Of a stretch of DNA of 64,000 nt, positions 1 through 10,149 are shown piece after piece. Numbering within the stretch: the stretch's first letter is position 1; the number at the start of each line of letters is the position of its first letter. Where the stretch lies: assembly GCF_040957575.1 (NCBI RefSeq), contig NZ_CP162601.1, forward strand, positions 744,001 to 808,000, given 5' to 3'. Both the position numbers and the translations under genes were made by a program. The notes below the pieces were generated by a model that did no database searches, was not told the origin of the DNA, and was given only the letters and a program-made list of their open reading frames with translations. Source of the stretch: Vibrio sp. HB236076 (GTDB lineage: Bacteria > Pseudomonadota > Gammaproteobacteria > Enterobacterales > Vibrionaceae).

Positions 1-1
1 G

Positions 2-220
2 GTCGACTGGGTGGTGCCTTTTAACGAGCAAACGCCTCAGCGCTTAATTGCCTCCGTGTTACCGGATTTATTGGTCAAAGGTGGCGATTACCGCCCCGAA
101 GAGATCGCCGGTGGCAAAGAAGTGATCGAAGCCGGTGGCGAAGTCAAAGTACTCAACTTTGAAGAAGGCTGCTCGACCTCTGAAATCATTGCGGCCATCA
201 AAGGGGGCGAGAAGGGGTAA
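2..220 (+). CDS. hldE: HldE C-terminal end (partial): heptose-phosphate kinase/adenylyltransferase
   Basis: The last 72 codons of a protein whose start lies before the window; the frame is open to the left edge and ends in TAA at 218-220. The segment from [12 protein letters not shown] to [12 protein letters not shown] matches the end of the cytidylyltransferase-like domain of bifunctional HldE, which makes ADP-heptose for the lipopolysaccharide inner core in the cytoplasm. The kinase half is not visible. A strong hairpin terminator follows at 265-290. Identity rests on the short tail, the position beside tolC, and the known hldE-tolC neighbourhood in vibrios. Confidence 0.85.
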   Translation, partial: VDWVVPFNEQTPQRLIASVLPDLLVKGGDYRPEEIAGGKEVIEAGGEVKVLNFEEGCSTSEIIAAIKGGEKG

Positions 221-264
221 TCCCAATACGCCCCAACGAGTGTTTACTTGAGTGAAAAACAATA

Positions 265-290
265 ATGCCAGCGTTTGCTGGCATTTTTTT
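265..290 (+). terminator. Rho-independent terminator after hldE
   Basis: An 8-bp perfect stem (ATGCCAGC/GCTGGCAT) with a 4-base loop is followed by seven T residues. On the minus strand the same stem is followed by a broken T-rich tract, so it may also stop tolC transcription, which arrives from the right. Confidence 0.88.
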
Positions 291-311
291 GGGCGGATGG
301 TTTTCTCTTAA

Positions 312-1616
312 TCAATCAATCAATCCAGCGCTGATATCGAGTACGTCTTGTTCGCTTAAGGTCCCGACTGCTTGACGAAGCTCTAGTACACTCATGATGT
401 AGTCATAGCGAGCACTCGACAGGTTAGAGCGCGCATCGTACAAGGTTTGCGTGGCATCGAGCACATCGACAATGGTGCGAGTCCCCACTTCGTAGCCGGC
501 TTCGGTCGCTTCTAGTGCGGATTTCGCTGAGATCACTGACTGCTGATAAGCGCGAATTGAGCCGATGGCGCCGGTGATGTTGTTGTTAAACGCGTGCACG
601 TTTTTCACCACACTGCGATAGGTTTTCTCAAGCGTTTGACTGGTAGATACATAGGCGTATTCCGCTTGTTTCACCAACGACGTGGTATTGCCGCCGGAGT
701 ACAATGGCACGTTGAGATCCAGACCAAACGCCAACTCGTTACGAGAGCCAAAGTAGCTTGCATCGCTATTTTGTTGATCGGTGTAGTCGTAATCAGCGGT
801 GAAGTTCAAGGTTGGCAAGTGGCCGGTTTTGGCCGATTTGATGTCGTCTTTAGCGATGTCTTGGGCAATGCGCGCGGACAATAGGCTTAAGTTTTTGGTT
901 TCTGCATCCTTGAGCAGGGCGGTCAAATCGGTCGCCGGTTTGGTGGCACTAAAGCGTTGTGTGTCGAGTTTGCTGAGCTTGTTGGGTTCTTGACCGGTGA
1001 TTTCACGCAAGGCTTCGTAACTGTTGGTCAAGGTGTTTTGCGCTTGCACTTCATCGGCGAGTACGCTGTCGTATTGCGCCTGGGCGTCGTGAACATCGGT
1101 GATCGCGGTCAGGCCCACTTCAAAACGCTGTTTGATTTGATCCAGTTGGCGGTAGACCGCTTTTTTCTCAGCGCGAACAAAACTCAAATTGTCTTCGGCT
1201 TCTAAAATATCAAAATACGCCTGGGCAACGCGAATGATTAAGTCTTGCTGAGCGGAAGCATAGCTGGCGTCTTGTTGGCGCGCCAATTTTTCACTGCTGT
1301 CAAGCGCCACCCAAGACGATGGGTCGTATAAGGCTTGAGTCAACGAGACTCCGGCGGTTAACGCATCACTGCGCAAAGACGAAAAATCACTGCGCTCGAC
1401 ATCGTAACCCGCATCCAAATCGATTTGTGGTAACAAGCTGCTGCGCGATGAATTGATTGCTTCAAATGCTTGATCGCGGTCGGCTTTTGCGCCGAGTAAA
1501 GTGGGATCGTTTTGCTTAGCCAGGTCATAAATCTGTGCAAGTGATTCAGCCCAAGCAGAAGTGGTGACGACACTGCCTAGGGCGGCACTGATGACGAGTG
1601 GAAGCAGCTTTCTCAT
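312..1616 (-). CDS. tolC: TolC outer-membrane channel protein
   Basis: A 434-residue outer-membrane efflux protein, the trimeric exit duct for RND/MFS/ABC pumps and type I secretion. A Sec signal peptide (about residues 1-23, ending SAWA before ESLAQIYD) is clear. Two repeated OEP halves follow, with the typical LAQIYDLAKQNDPTLLGAKA opening and a second-half stretch ending in VLDATQTLYDARSNLSSARYDYI. It is shorter than Escherichia coli TolC (about 490), lacking the long C-terminal tail, as I recall for vibrio TolC. It stands alone and is transcribed away from nudF. A candidate promoter lies at 1690-1717. Confidence 0.93.
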   Translation of the reverse strand: MRKLLPLVISAALGSVVTTSAWAESLAQIYDLAKQNDPTLLGAKADRDQAFEAINSSRSSLLPQIDLDAGYDVERSDFSSLRSDALTAGVSLTQALYDPSSWVALDSSEKLARQQDASYASAQQDLIIRVAQAYFDILEAEDNLSFVRAEKKAVYRQLDQIKQRFEVGLTAITDVHDAQAQYDSVLADEVQAQNTLTNSYEALREITGQEPNKLSKLDTQRFSATKPATDLTALLKDAETKNLSLLSARIAQDIAKDDIKSAKTGHLPTLNFTADYDYTDQQNSDASYFGSRNELAFGLDLNVPLYSGGNTTSLVKQAEYAYVSTSQTLEKTYRSVVKNVHAFNNNITGAIGSIRAYQQSVISAKSALEATEAGYEVGTRTIVDVLDATQTLYDARSNLSSARYDYIMSVLELRQAVGTLSEQDVLDISAGLID

Positions 1617-1689
1617 GGTTAATTCCTGCCGTTTATAAGACTTAAGTTTGTAGTAGTTTACCGCAAATGGGCGATGAATGATTCAAAAG

Positions 1690-1717
1690 ATTATCTTTTT
1701 TACACCCAATGATGCAA
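1690..1717 (-). promoter_or_regulatory. Candidate sigma-70 promoter for tolC
   Basis: Minus-strand TTGCAT, a 16-bp spacer and GATAAT, about 75 bp before the tolC start. The -10 matches consensus in five of six bases; the -35 is moderate. Confidence 0.42.
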
Positions 1718-1892
1718 ATAGGCAATGGGTTTAATTCGATGTTTCGGGTGGGCTTCAATCGGCCCTGTCGGTTGTCAAATCACGGGGCGAACGGCGCTTT
1801 GGGGTTTTTATCTCAAAGGGCTAACGCGATGACTTTTTTCTCATTAACAGGTTTTATCCATGGCTGAAATCGAAAAAAATGACGGTTCGACA

Positions 1893-1922
1893 TTGGAGCT
1901 AAAGTGAAACTGCCGTTACACT
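1893..1922 (+). promoter_or_regulatory. Candidate sigma-70 promoter for nudF-yqiB-cpdA-yqiA
   Basis: TTGGAG, an 18-bp spacer and TACACT sit 30 bp before the nudF ATG, which has its own ribosome-binding site (AGAAGGGG). Confidence 0.38.
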
Positions 1923-1951
1923 AGACGGCCAGCAGTTAAGAAGGGGTTAAC

Positions 1952-2590
1952 ATGTCGAATTTTCGCAAAGAAAAAGCAAGCTTTGATGTCAATGATGTTG
2001 ATATCCAAGCGAAAGAAACGGTGTTTTCCGGTTTCTTTCACATGGTCAAATACCGCTTTCGTCACCGGTTGTTTCGCGGTGGGTGGAGCGATGTTGTTGA
2101 GCGAGAATTGAGTGTACGTGGCCACGCCGCCGCGCTGTTGCCCTATGACCCGGTTAATGACCAAGTGGTATTGCTCGAGCAAATTCGCGTTGGCGCTTTG
2201 GAAAGTCACTCGCCTTGGCAGTATGAGATCGTTGCGGGCATGTTAGACGAAGGGGAAAGCCCAGAGCAAGTTGCCCGTCGTGAAGCGCAAGAAGAGGCGG
2301 GACTTGAGGTTGGCGAACTCACCCCCATTTGTTGTTATTATCCCTCGTCTGGTGGCTGCTCGGAAAAACTGAGCGTCTTTGTCGGTTGTGTCGATGCCAC
2401 AGGCGCAGGCGGCATTCATGGTTTAGACTGTGAAGATGAAGACATTCGCGTTTTTACCGTCAGTCGTGAGCAGGCTTATCAGTGGGTGCAGTCGGGTCGC
2501 ATTGAAAATGGTGCCTCGATTATTGCCTTGCAATGGTTGATGCTCAATCACGCGCAACTTAGACAACAATGGTTAGAGGAGCAACAATGA
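1952..2590 (+). CDS. nudF: ADP-ribose pyrophosphatase (Nudix)
   Basis: A 212-residue cytosolic Nudix hydrolase that splits ADP-ribose to AMP and ribose-5-phosphate. The Nudix box is intact (GMLDEGESPEQVARREAQEE, about residues 93-112). The long N-terminal beta domain and the EQIRVGALE segment before the box are typical of ADP-ribose pyrophosphatases rather than of MutT. It heads a tight plus-strand run: its stop overlaps the start of yqiB by ATGA. AGAAGGGG precedes the chosen ATG. The order nudF-yqiB-cpdA-yqiA-parE is the conserved enterobacterial and vibrio order. Confidence 0.9.
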   Translation: MSNFRKEKASFDVNDVDIQAKETVFSGFFHMVKYRFRHRLFRGGWSDVVERELSVRGHAAALLPYDPVNDQVVLLEQIRVGALESHSPWQYEIVAGMLDEGESPEQVARREAQEEAGLEVGELTPICCYYPSSGGCSEKLSVFVGCVDATGAGGIHGLDCEDEDIRVFTVSREQAYQWVQSGRIENGASIIALQWLMLNHAQLRQQWLEEQQ

Positions 2591-3030
2591 ATTCGGCGAG
2601 TAATAAGGCCAAATACCACGTCGATTTTGTCGGCTTGATGCGGGTCTATGAAACCAATTACGCCAAGCTCAATGCCTTGTTGCCTAACTCGCCGCAAGTC
2701 GATGATGTACGCTGTTATCAAGCGATTGATATTCTTTATCAATTAACAGTGAGAGAAGTCACAAAATACACCACGGTTGTGGACATATGTCAGAGTGATA
2801 GCAATGTAACCTTTCCATTGCCGACAATGTCTGTCAGGCTTTATCACGATGCAAGAGTCGCTGAAGTGTTTTCCAGTGGTGATGTGGGAAGGGTACAAGC
2901 GAAATACGACTATCCCAACCGAAGACTAATGCAACCCGATGAAAAACATCAAATAAACTTGTTTTTGGGTGAGTGGCTGACTTTTTGCTTGCGCAGTGGT
3001 ATCAGTCGCGTGCCTATTACCTTTAATTGA
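2587..3030 (+). CDS. yqiB: DUF1249 family protein YqiB
   Basis: A 147-residue cytosolic protein of the DUF1249 family, of unknown function, conserved between nudF and cpdA. Visible family features are the opening YHVDFVGLMRVYETNYAKL and the tail QPDEKHQINLFLGEWLTFCL. The frame is open to 2569, but the ATG at 2587 is chosen because it overlaps the nudF stop (ATGA) and has GAGGAG a few bases upstream. It is probably translated by coupling to nudF. No catalytic motif is recognisable. Confidence 0.85.
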   Translation: MNSASNKAKYHVDFVGLMRVYETNYAKLNALLPNSPQVDDVRCYQAIDILYQLTVREVTKYTTVVDICQSDSNVTFPLPTMSVRLYHDARVAEVFSSGDVGRVQAKYDYPNRRLMQPDEKHQINLFLGEWLTFCLRSGISRVPITFN

Positions 3031-3076
3031 ACACAGACGTTACCGCACCGTTTACAAGATTATCAGGATTTTGAAG

Positions 3077-3901
3077 TTGAAAGTGCCTTTTGAGGATGAT
3101 ACGCAGCGCGATGTGATTCGCCTACTGCAAATAACCGACACCCATTTGTTTGCCGACTCGAACGCCGATTTACTGAGCGTGCCTACCGCACAGAGTTTTT
3201 CCGCGGTGGTGGAGGCCATTGAAGCAAAAGGTGAGCATTTTGATTATATATTGGCCACGGGAGATATTTCACAAGATCACAGTGAAGCGTCTTATCGTCG
3301 CTTCCTCGATGGGATAAAGCCATTTCAGACGCCGTGCTTTTGGTTGCCAGGTAATCACGACGACCAGCCGGTTATGAAAGCGCTGACGCCCTCAGACCCA
3401 GTGTTAAAGCACTCACAGTTGTTGCTAGGCGACAATTGGCAAATTGTGTTACTCGATTCACAAGTGGTTGGTGTGCCATACGGGCAACTGAGTCAGGGAC
3501 AGCTTGATTATCTGCAGCAATGCCTGAGTGAACATCCTCAGCGCCATGCTTTAGTGGTGCTGCATCATCACCCGCTGCACGTGGGCAGTGAATGGCTCGA
3601 CGAGCACGCCCTGAAATACAGTGAGCAATTTTGGCAAGTCATTGAACAACATGGTCAAGTATGCGCGGTATTAACCGGGCACGTTCATCAAGAGAGTCAG
3701 TTGGTTTATCAAGACGTACAAGTGATGACCTCACCGTCAACGTGTGTGCAATTTAAACCCAACTCCAAAGACTTTGCCCTCGACAATCGCTCGCCGGGGT
3801 GGCGAACCTTATCGCTGCACGCCGACGGTCTAGTGACGAGTGAGGTGCATCGGTTGTCGGATGGGCTGTTTTTGCCTGACTTTTCTTCTGGAGGCTATTA
3901 A
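3077..3901 (+). CDS. cpdA: 3',5'-cyclic AMP phosphodiesterase CpdA
   Basis: Class III cAMP phosphodiesterase, a cytosolic metallophosphoesterase that lowers cAMP and so tempers CRP control. Metal-binding motifs are in order: LLQITDTHLF, ATGDIS, LPGNHDD, VVLHHHPLH and LTGHVHQ. The frame is open from 2996, but that would overlap yqiB and add a tail the family lacks. A TTG at 3077 with AGGA eight bases upstream gives 274 residues, the usual family length. GTG at 3083 or TTG at 3071 are alternatives. Its stop overlaps the yqiA start (TAATG). Confidence 0.88.
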   Translation: MKVPFEDDTQRDVIRLLQITDTHLFADSNADLLSVPTAQSFSAVVEAIEAKGEHFDYILATGDISQDHSEASYRRFLDGIKPFQTPCFWLPGNHDDQPVMKALTPSDPVLKHSQLLLGDNWQIVLLDSQVVGVPYGQLSQGQLDYLQQCLSEHPQRHALVVLHHHPLHVGSEWLDEHALKYSEQFWQVIEQHGQVCAVLTGHVHQESQLVYQDVQVMTSPSTCVQFKPNSKDFALDNRSPGWRTLSLHADGLVTSEVHRLSDGLFLPDFSSGGY

Positions 3902-4485
3902 TGAGTAAACCGTCAGTGTTAATCTATTGGCACGGGTTTAACAGCTCGCCAGCGTCGCACAAAGCGCAGCTTGTCGAGCAATATTGCCGACAGCACCGTC
4001 CGGATATCCAGGTGATCGTACCGCAACTGGCCTCGTTGCCCAAAATGGCCTCGTTCCAGGTCGACATGCTGGTGAGGCAGTTTTGCGATGATGCCAAACT
4101 TGGCATGATAGGCAGTTCTCTGGGCGGTTACTGGGCGACCTGGGCGCAATCTCGCCACAAGGTTCCTATGGTGGTGGTCAATCCGGCGGTGCGTCCCTAT
4201 GAGTTGTTGGCTGACTACCTCGGGCCGCAGACCAACCCCTATACTGGTGAGCAGTACCTGCTAGAGTCAAGCCATGTCGATGAACTCAGAGCGTTTGATG
4301 TGGCCAAAGTCGCGAAACCCAAACAGACGTGGTTGCTGCAACAGACCGGTGATGAAATTCTTGATTATCGCCAAGCGGTGGAAAAGTACGCCAAGTGCAA
4401 GCAAACCATTGAAGAGGGAGGCGATCACAGTTTTGTTAATTTTGAGCGCCATATCGGCGAGATTATCCAATTTTTGGCCCTCTGA
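3901..4485 (+). CDS. yqiA: YqiA family alpha/beta-hydrolase esterase
   Basis: A 194-residue cytosolic alpha/beta hydrolase of the UPF0227/YqiA family. In E. coli YqiA has esterase activity on short acyl esters and thioesters; the natural substrate is not established. The nucleophile elbow GSSLGGYWA, a likely acid residue in QQTGDEILDY and the histidine in GGDHSFVNF form the expected Ser-Asp-His triad. The HGFNSSP motif near the N-terminus gives the oxyanion region. It closes the nudF run with a one-base overlap with cpdA and is followed by a separate parE promoter. Confidence 0.88.
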   Translation: MSKPSVLIYWHGFNSSPASHKAQLVEQYCRQHRPDIQVIVPQLASLPKMASFQVDMLVRQFCDDAKLGMIGSSLGGYWATWAQSRHKVPMVVVNPAVRPYELLADYLGPQTNPYTGEQYLLESSHVDELRAFDVAKVAKPKQTWLLQQTGDEILDYRQAVEKYAKCKQTIEEGGDHSFVNFERHIGEIIQFLAL

Positions 4486-4541
4486 GTGTCGATTTTTACT
4501 GTGATGGCACAAACGTTCTACGCGAGTTTTTTCGCCATCAC

Positions 4542-4573
4542 TTGACATACAGACTCACCTTCCAGACTATATT
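4542..4573 (+). promoter_or_regulatory. Candidate parE-parC promoter
   Basis: A perfect TTGACA at 4542-4547 is followed by GACTAT at 17 bp or TATATT (4568-4573) at 20 bp. The mRNA leader of about 140 bases contains an inverted repeat (CCAACC at 4656-4661 with GGTTGG at 4672-4677) just before the start region. Confidence 0.5.
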
Positions 4574-4717
4574 CCCTCAACAATCGTTCTGTCACAGTTA
4601 AATTGTGTATTTTGCTGTGCCTTAGCGAGGCGAAACCGCCTGTTTTGACCTCATACCAACCTGATCAATGCGGTTGGGTTGGTACAATTATAAATAAAAT
4701 GAGACTCTCTCGGTATT

Positions 4718-6598
4718 ATGACTGAACAATATAATGCTGGTGCCATTGAGGTTCTTAATGGCCTTGAACCAGTGCGTCGCAGACCTGGTATGTACACAGA
4801 CACTGCACGGCCCAATCACCTAGGGCAAGAAGTCATCGATAACAGTGTCGATGAAGCGTTGGCCGGACACGCGTCAAAAGTGCAGGTAATTCTTCATGCC
4901 GACCAATCTCTTGAAGTGATTGATGATGGTCGTGGTATGCCGGTGGACATTCACCCTGAGGAACAAGTCTCTGGGGTGGAGCTAATTTTGTGCAAACTGC
5001 ACGCCGGCGGCAAATTCTCTAATAAAAACTATCAATTTTCTGGCGGCTTACACGGGGTAGGCATCTCGGTGGTTAACGCCCTGTCTAAGCGTGTGGAAGT
5101 CACCGTACGCCGCGATGGCGAAGTGTACGAAATCGCCTTTGAACACGGTGAGAAAGTCCAAGATCTCACCGTGGTTGGCACCTGTGGGCGTCGCAATCGC
5201 GGTACCCGTGTCCATTTTTGGCCAGACGCTCAATACTTTGATTCGGCGAATTTTTCTGTCACCCGCTTGGTCAACAATTTGCGTGCTAAGGCGGTATTGT
5301 GCCCAGGCCTTGAGATCACGTTTAGCGATAAAGTGAACGGCCAAGAGCACCGTTGGTACTTTGAAGACGGCTTGAAGGACTACCTCGCTGAAGGCGTAAA
5401 AGGCTACCCAGTTTTGCCTGAAGAGCCTTTTACTGGGGATTTTTCATCGCAAAACGAAGCGGCAAATTGGGCGGTCATTTGGCAGCCTGAAGGCGGTGAT
5501 ATGATCACCGAAAGCTATGTTAACCTCATCCCGACCGCGCAAGGGGGGACCCATGTCAACGGCCTGCGCCAGGGGTTACTCGATGCGATGCGCGAGTTTT
5601 GTGAGTTTCGCAATTTACTGCCGCGCGGCGTTAAATTGACCGGGGAAGATATTTTTGAGCGCTGCTCTTACGTCTTATCGGTCAAAATTCAAGACCCGCA
5701 ATTTGCCGGTCAAACCAAAGAGCGGTTGTCATCAAGGCAAACCGCCGCGTTTGTCTCTGGTGTGGTGAAAGACGCGTTTAGCTTATGGTTAAACGAGCGC
5801 CCTCAGATCGCAGAATTGTTAGCAGAATCTTGCATTGCCAATGCGCACCGTCGCATGCGTGCCAGCAAAAAAGTGGTGCGTAAAAAAGTGGCCTCAGGGC
5901 CGGCGCTTCCAGGTAAGCTGACCGATTGTTCCTTGCAAGATCTGAACAAAACCGAAATTTTCTTTGTCGAGGGAGATTCGGCAGGAGGCAGTGCTAAGCA
6001 GGCTCGAGACCGCGAGTTTCAGGCCGTTATGCCACTGCGCGGGAAAATCCTCAACACTTGGGAAGTGTCAGCGGATCAAGTGCTTGCGTCACAAGAAGTC
6101 CACGATATTTCAGTGGCCTTAGGCATTGATCCTGACAACGACAATTTAGACAGTTTGCGTTACGGCAAAATCTGTATTTTGGCCGATGCGGACTCAGATG
6201 GACTGCATATCGCGACGTTGTTGTGTGCGTTGTTTACCCGTCATTTTCGCGCGCTAGTTGAAGCAGGGCACATTTATGTTGCCATGCCACCGCTGTATCG
6301 AATTGACTGCGGTAAAGAAGTGTTTTACGCCCTCGATGAGCAAGAAAAAGAAGGCATCTTAGATCGCCTCAGTAAGAAAAAAGCCAAGATTAATGTTCAA
6401 CGCTTTAAAGGCTTGGGTGAGATGAACCCGATGCAATTGCGCGAAACCACCATGGATCCGAATACGCGCCGTTTGGTGCAACTGACGGTCGATGATGCGC
6501 AAGCAACGATGGACATGATGGATATGCTGCTCGGTAAAAAGCGCGCCGATGATCGCCGTGCTTGGTTGCAGCGTTACGGCGATTTAGCAGAGGTATAA
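4718..6598 (+). CDS. parE: DNA topoisomerase IV subunit B
   Basis: A 626-residue GHKL ATPase subunit of topoisomerase IV, which unlinks replicated chromosomes. Visible parts are the N-terminal ATPase ([36 protein letters not shown]), the transducer region with the switch lysine segment QTKERLSS, and the TOPRIM domain ([20 protein letters not shown], then [11 protein letters not shown]). The length matches family members (about 630). parC begins one base after its stop, so the two subunits are made from one transcript. Confidence 0.97.
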   Translation: MTEQYNAGAIEVLNGLEPVRRRPGMYTDTARPNHLGQEVIDNSVDEALAGHASKVQVILHADQSLEVIDDGRGMPVDIHPEEQVSGVELILCKLHAGGKFSNKNYQFSGGLHGVGISVVNALSKRVEVTVRRDGEVYEIAFEHGEKVQDLTVVGTCGRRNRGTRVHFWPDAQYFDSANFSVTRLVNNLRAKAVLCPGLEITFSDKVNGQEHRWYFEDGLKDYLAEGVKGYPVLPEEPFTGDFSSQNEAANWAVIWQPEGGDMITESYVNLIPTAQGGTHVNGLRQGLLDAMREFCEFRNLLPRGVKLTGEDIFERCSYVLSVKIQDPQFAGQTKERLSSRQTAAFVSGVVKDAFSLWLNERPQIAELLAESCIANAHRRMRASKKVVRKKVASGPALPGKLTDCSLQDLNKTEIFFVEGDSAGGSAKQARDREFQAVMPLRGKILNTWEVSADQVLASQEVHDISVALGIDPDNDNLDSLRYGKICILADADSDGLHIATLLCALFTRHFRALVEAGHIYVAMPPLYRIDCGKEVFYALDEQEKEGILDRLSKKKAKINVQRFKGLGEMNPMQLRETTMDPNTRRLVQLTVDDAQATMDMMDMLLGKKRADDRRAWLQRYGDLAEV

Positions 6599-6599
6599 T

Positions 6600-8864
6600 A
6601 TGTCGACGGAAATCAATTACGATGGCGTAGAGCAATTGCCACTGCGCAAATTCACTGAGGATGCGTACCTCAATTATTCGATGTATGTCATTATGGACCG
6701 CGCTTTGCCCTACATTGGCGATGGCTTAAAGCCGGTACAGCGACGCATTATTTACGCGATGTCGGAGTTGGGGCTTTCTGCCTCGGCTAAGTACAAAAAG
6801 TCGGCGCGTACCGTGGGTGACGTATTGGGTAAATACCACCCGCACGGGGACTCGGCTTGTTACGAAGCCATGGTCTTGATGGCGCAACCCTTCTCATACC
6901 GCTATCCCTTAGTCGATGGGCAAGGAAACTGGGGCGCGCCGGATGACCCTAAGTCGTTTGCCGCCATGCGTTATACCGAGGCCAAGTTGTCAAAATTTTC
7001 CGAAGTGTTGCTCGGCGAATTAGGCCAAGGGACGGTTGAATGGCAGCCTAACTTTGATGGCACCATGAAAGAGCCCGAAATGTTACCGGCTCGCTTGCCC
7101 CACATTTTGCTCAATGGCGTGACGGGGATTGCCGTTGGTATGGCCACGGACATTCCGCCGCACAATGTGCGCGAAGTGGCAGAGGCGACGATTCATTTGA
7201 TCGACAAACCCAAGTCGACCCTTGAAGAGGTGATGGGTTTTGTTCAAGGCCCTGATTATCCGACCCAAGCTGAGATTATCTCACCGCCGGCCGATATCGA
7301 GAAAATGTATCGCACTGGGCGCGGCAGCATTAAAATGCGTGCAGTGTGGCATAAAGAAGGCGAGGAGATCGTGATCACGGCGATCCCACATCAGGTGTCG
7401 GGGTCAAAGTTACTCGAGCAAATCGCCAGCCAAATGCGCGCCAAAAAGTTGCCAATGGTGGACGATCTGCGCGACGAATCTGATCACGAAAACCCCACCC
7501 GTATCGTGATCGTTCCCAAGTCGAAAAAGACCGACAGTGATATGCTGATGAATCACTTGTTCGCCTCGACCGACCTTGAGAAAAACTATCGCGTTAACCT
7601 GAATATGATCGGGCTAGACAACCGGCCGCAAGTCAAAGGCTTAACGGAAATCTTACTCGAATGGATCGACTATCGCCGCGCGACGGTGCGCCGCCGTTTG
7701 CAGTATCGCCTTGATAAAGTGATGGCGAGATTACACATCTTAGAAGGTTTGTTGGTTGCCTACCTCAACTTAGATGAAGTGATTGAGATCATCCGCACCG
7801 AAGACGATCCCAAAGCGGTCTTAATGGCGCGTTTTGGTTTGTCTGAGATCCAAGCGGATGCGATTCTTGATACCAAGTTGCGCCACTTAGCCAAATTAGA
7901 AGAAATGAAGCTGCGCGGCGAGCAAGATGAACTGGAAAAAGAGCGTGAAAAACTCGAGCAGTTACTCGGCTCTGAGCGCCGTTTAAACACCTTGCTGAAA
8001 AAAGAAATCAAAGCCGATGCCGATAAGTATGGCGACGATCGCCGTTCGCCGATTGTCGAGCGTGCCGAAGCCAAAGCGTTGACCGAGCGCGATTTGATCC
8101 CAAGTGAGCCCGTCACCGTGGTGTTATCAGACAAAGGTTGGGTTCGCCACGCCAAAGGCCACGAACTTGACCCAAGTGGATTGAGCTTTAAGTCTGGCGA
8201 TCAGTACTTGTCTCACGCGCGAGGCAAGAGCAATCAGCCGGCTATTTTCTTGGGTAATGATGGACGAAGTTATGCCCTTGAATCGCATTCTCTGCCGTCG
8301 GCTCGCAGCCAAGGTGAGCCGATCACCGGGCGTTTGAACATTTCACAAGGCAGCAGTATTCGCCATGTCATTATGTCTGAACCCGAGCAAAAATGGTTGG
8401 TGGGCAGTGACGCGGGTTACGGCTTTGTCTGTGTGGCAGAGGATTTGGTGTCGAAAAATCGCAATGGTAAAGCGCTGGTTACCTTGCCGGCCAACGCCGA
8501 AGTCATGTTGCCGGTCAACATCAACGATTTGGAGAGCGATGATATTGTTGCGATTACCAATCAAGGTCGGATGCTGATCTTCCCTCTCAAAGACTTGCCG
8601 ACACTCAGTAAAGGCAAGGGCAATAAGATCATTAATATCCCGGCCGCTAAATCGAAAGCGCGTGAAGAGTATCTGTCGCATCTCTTTGTTTTGCCGGCGA
8701 ATGCGCAGCTCACCCTGCACGCAGGTAAGCGAAAGCTGGGCCTTAAGGCGAGTGATTTAGAAGGCTATCGCGGTGAACGCGGTCGTCGCGGCGGCTTGTT
8801 GCCAAGAGGTTTACAGCGTGTGACGGATGTAGAGATAGATTTAGCGGATGCTGAGCTAGAGTAA
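6600..8864 (+). CDS. parC: DNA topoisomerase IV subunit A
   Basis: A 754-residue DNA-cleaving subunit. The winged-helix region carries the active tyrosine in [11 protein letters not shown] (about residue 124). The quinolone-determining loop [12 protein letters not shown] has Ser85 and Glu89, equal to the sensitive-type Ser80/Glu84 of E. coli, so no target mutation is apparent there. A C-terminal beta-pinwheel DNA-wrapping domain follows from about residue 500. Length matches E. coli ParC (752). A strong terminator at 8896-8934 ends the parE-parC unit. Confidence 0.97.
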   Translation: MSTEINYDGVEQLPLRKFTEDAYLNYSMYVIMDRALPYIGDGLKPVQRRIIYAMSELGLSASAKYKKSARTVGDVLGKYHPHGDSACYEAMVLMAQPFSYRYPLVDGQGNWGAPDDPKSFAAMRYTEAKLSKFSEVLLGELGQGTVEWQPNFDGTMKEPEMLPARLPHILLNGVTGIAVGMATDIPPHNVREVAEATIHLIDKPKSTLEEVMGFVQGPDYPTQAEIISPPADIEKMYRTGRGSIKMRAVWHKEGEEIVITAIPHQVSGSKLLEQIASQMRAKKLPMVDDLRDESDHENPTRIVIVPKSKKTDSDMLMNHLFASTDLEKNYRVNLNMIGLDNRPQVKGLTEILLEWIDYRRATVRRRLQYRLDKVMARLHILEGLLVAYLNLDEVIEIIRTEDDPKAVLMARFGLSEIQADAILDTKLRHLAKLEEMKLRGEQDELEKEREKLEQLLGSERRLNTLLKKEIKADADKYGDDRRSPIVERAEAKALTERDLIPSEPVTVVLSDKGWVRHAKGHELDPSGLSFKSGDQYLSHARGKSNQPAIFLGNDGRSYALESHSLPSARSQGEPITGRLNISQGSSIRHVIMSEPEQKWLVGSDAGYGFVCVAEDLVSKNRNGKALVTLPANAEVMLPVNINDLESDDIVAITNQGRMLIFPLKDLPTLSKGKGNKIINIPAAKSKAREEYLSHLFVLPANAQLTLHAGKRKLGLKASDLEGYRGERGRRGGLLPRGLQRVTDVEIDLADAELE

Positions 8865-8895
8865 TCGCCCAGCCGCTTATTCTGCGAGCCTTGAT

Positions 8896-8934
8896 AAAAC
8901 GCCCTGTTTGGTCATGCCAACAGGGCGTTTTTTT
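8896..8934. terminator. Bidirectional terminator between parC and degS
   Basis: A long GC-rich stem (AAAACGCCCTGTT with AACAGGGCGTTTT) is followed by a T-run on the plus strand and a shorter T-run on the minus strand. It lies between the convergent stops of parC and degS. Confidence 0.88.
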
Positions 8935-8969
8935 GGTTATCGGTTAGCAGAAAGCAGAGAGGTCGATAA

Positions 8970-10034
8970 TTAATTTTCTGGCAGTTCACCGATTGTCACC
9001 GGTAGGACTAACTCTTTGCCTTGGCGGATCACGGTGACCTTAACTTGAGTGCCAGGGCGTAAGTCGGTCACCATGTCCATAACCATTTGGCGACCTTGAA
9101 TTTTGGTGTCGTTGATGGCAATGATAATGTCTTGCGCTTTAAATCCGGCTTGGTTGGCCGGGCTGTTGGGGTCAACGCCATCGACAATGATCCCACCTAG
9201 ATGGTCATCGCCAATCAAGCGGGCGGTGACGGCGTTAATGTCTCGGCCATCAATACCGATATAACCGCGGATCACCCGGCCATCGGCAATAATTTTTTGC
9301 ATGATCTTGTTAGCAAGGTTATAGGGAATGGCAAACGAAATCCCGTAGGTTTCCATATCGGTCGCTTGTTGAAACGACGCCGTATTAATGCCGACCAATT
9401 CGCCTTTGCTGTTGACCAGTGCCCCACCGGAGTTACCTTCGTTGATGGCCGCATCGGTTTGAATAAAGGCTTGGCGACGGTCTGCGCTGATCGAAGAGCG
9501 ACCGGTCGCCGAAATGATCCCAAATGTGGTGGTTTGCCCTAGGTTATAGGGGTTGCCAATGGCGAGCACGACGTCGCCGACTTTCGCCTGTAAGTTGGGG
9601 TTTAAAGGGATGACGGGGAGGTTGTCACCTGCGATCAACAACACCGCGATGTCGGTGCGTTTGTCTACGCCAATTAACTGCGCCGCGGCGACGCGACCAT
9701 CTTGCAGTGCGACCACGATTTGATCGGCTTGAGCAATTACGTGGTAATTGGTAATGATGTAGCCTTTTTCGCTGACAATGACACCGGAGCCTAACCCTTG
9801 AGTGAGCAATTGGCTGTGATCGTTTTCCGAGTATTTTCGGCTGTAAATGTTGACCACGGCAGGGGCAGCATTGCGCACGGCTTGATTGTAGGACACTTGC
9901 AGCGTGCTGATATCACCTGGCGCTTCGACGGGCTCTGGCGATCGGATCTCATGCCTTAAATTGGGCATTGCCAATAAAAGAATTAACGCGGTAGCGAGGC
10001 CAAGGGCAATGGAACGCAGAAAAAACTTGAACAT
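8970..10034 (-). CDS. degS: Site-1 regulatory protease DegS
   Basis: A 354-residue inner-membrane-anchored periplasmic serine protease that cuts RseA and so releases sigma-E when misfolded porins bind its PDZ domain. An uncleaved N-terminal anchor (about residues 6-24) is followed by the trypsin-like domain with His98 (TNYHVI), Asp128 (KRTDIAVL) and Ser202 (NEGNSGGAL), then a single PDZ domain (about 250-350). The single PDZ and the membrane anchor separate it from DegP/DegQ. It lies 115 bp downstream of degQ on the same strand, the standard degQ-degS order. Confidence 0.95.
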   Translation of the reverse strand: MFKFFLRSIALGLATALILLLAMPNLRHEIRSPEPVEAPGDISTLQVSYNQAVRNAAPAVVNIYSRKYSENDHSQLLTQGLGSGVIVSEKGYIITNYHVIAQADQIVVALQDGRVAAAQLIGVDKRTDIAVLLIAGDNLPVIPLNPNLQAKVGDVVLAIGNPYNLGQTTTFGIISATGRSSISADRRQAFIQTDAAINEGNSGGALVNSKGELVGINTASFQQATDMETYGISFAIPYNLANKIMQKIIADGRVIRGYIGIDGRDINAVTARLIGDDHLGGIIVDGVDPNSPANQAGFKAQDIIIAINDTKIQGRQMVMDMVTDLRPGTQVKVTVIRQGKELVLPVTIGELPEN

Positions 10035-10149
10035 GAGGTCTCCAACAATTCTGCCCTGGTGGGCTCGAAGGTTTAGAGAATACCATTACCATGGGAAAGA
10101 AGAAAAGGGCAACCTGGGTTGGTTGCCCTAAAAGTGATGAATTTTCAGT

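Larger units (their letters stand above)
1617..1951. other. Divergent tolC/nudF intergenic region (335 bp)
   Basis: No gene is seen. It holds a candidate tolC promoter (minus strand, 1690-1717) and a candidate nudF promoter (plus strand, 1893-1922). A perfect minus-strand TTGACA at 1773-1778 has no -10 partner at 16-18 bp. I see no clear operator or riboswitch. Confidence 0.5.

Noticed and set aside
1773..1778. Perfect TTGACA on the minus strand upstream of tolC
   Set aside because: No -10-like hexamer occurs 16-18 bp downstream (the place holds AAGCCC).
6598..8864. Search for quinolone-resistance changes in ParC
   Set aside because: The Ser and Glu positions (85 and 89 here) are the sensitive-type residues, so nothing unusual.
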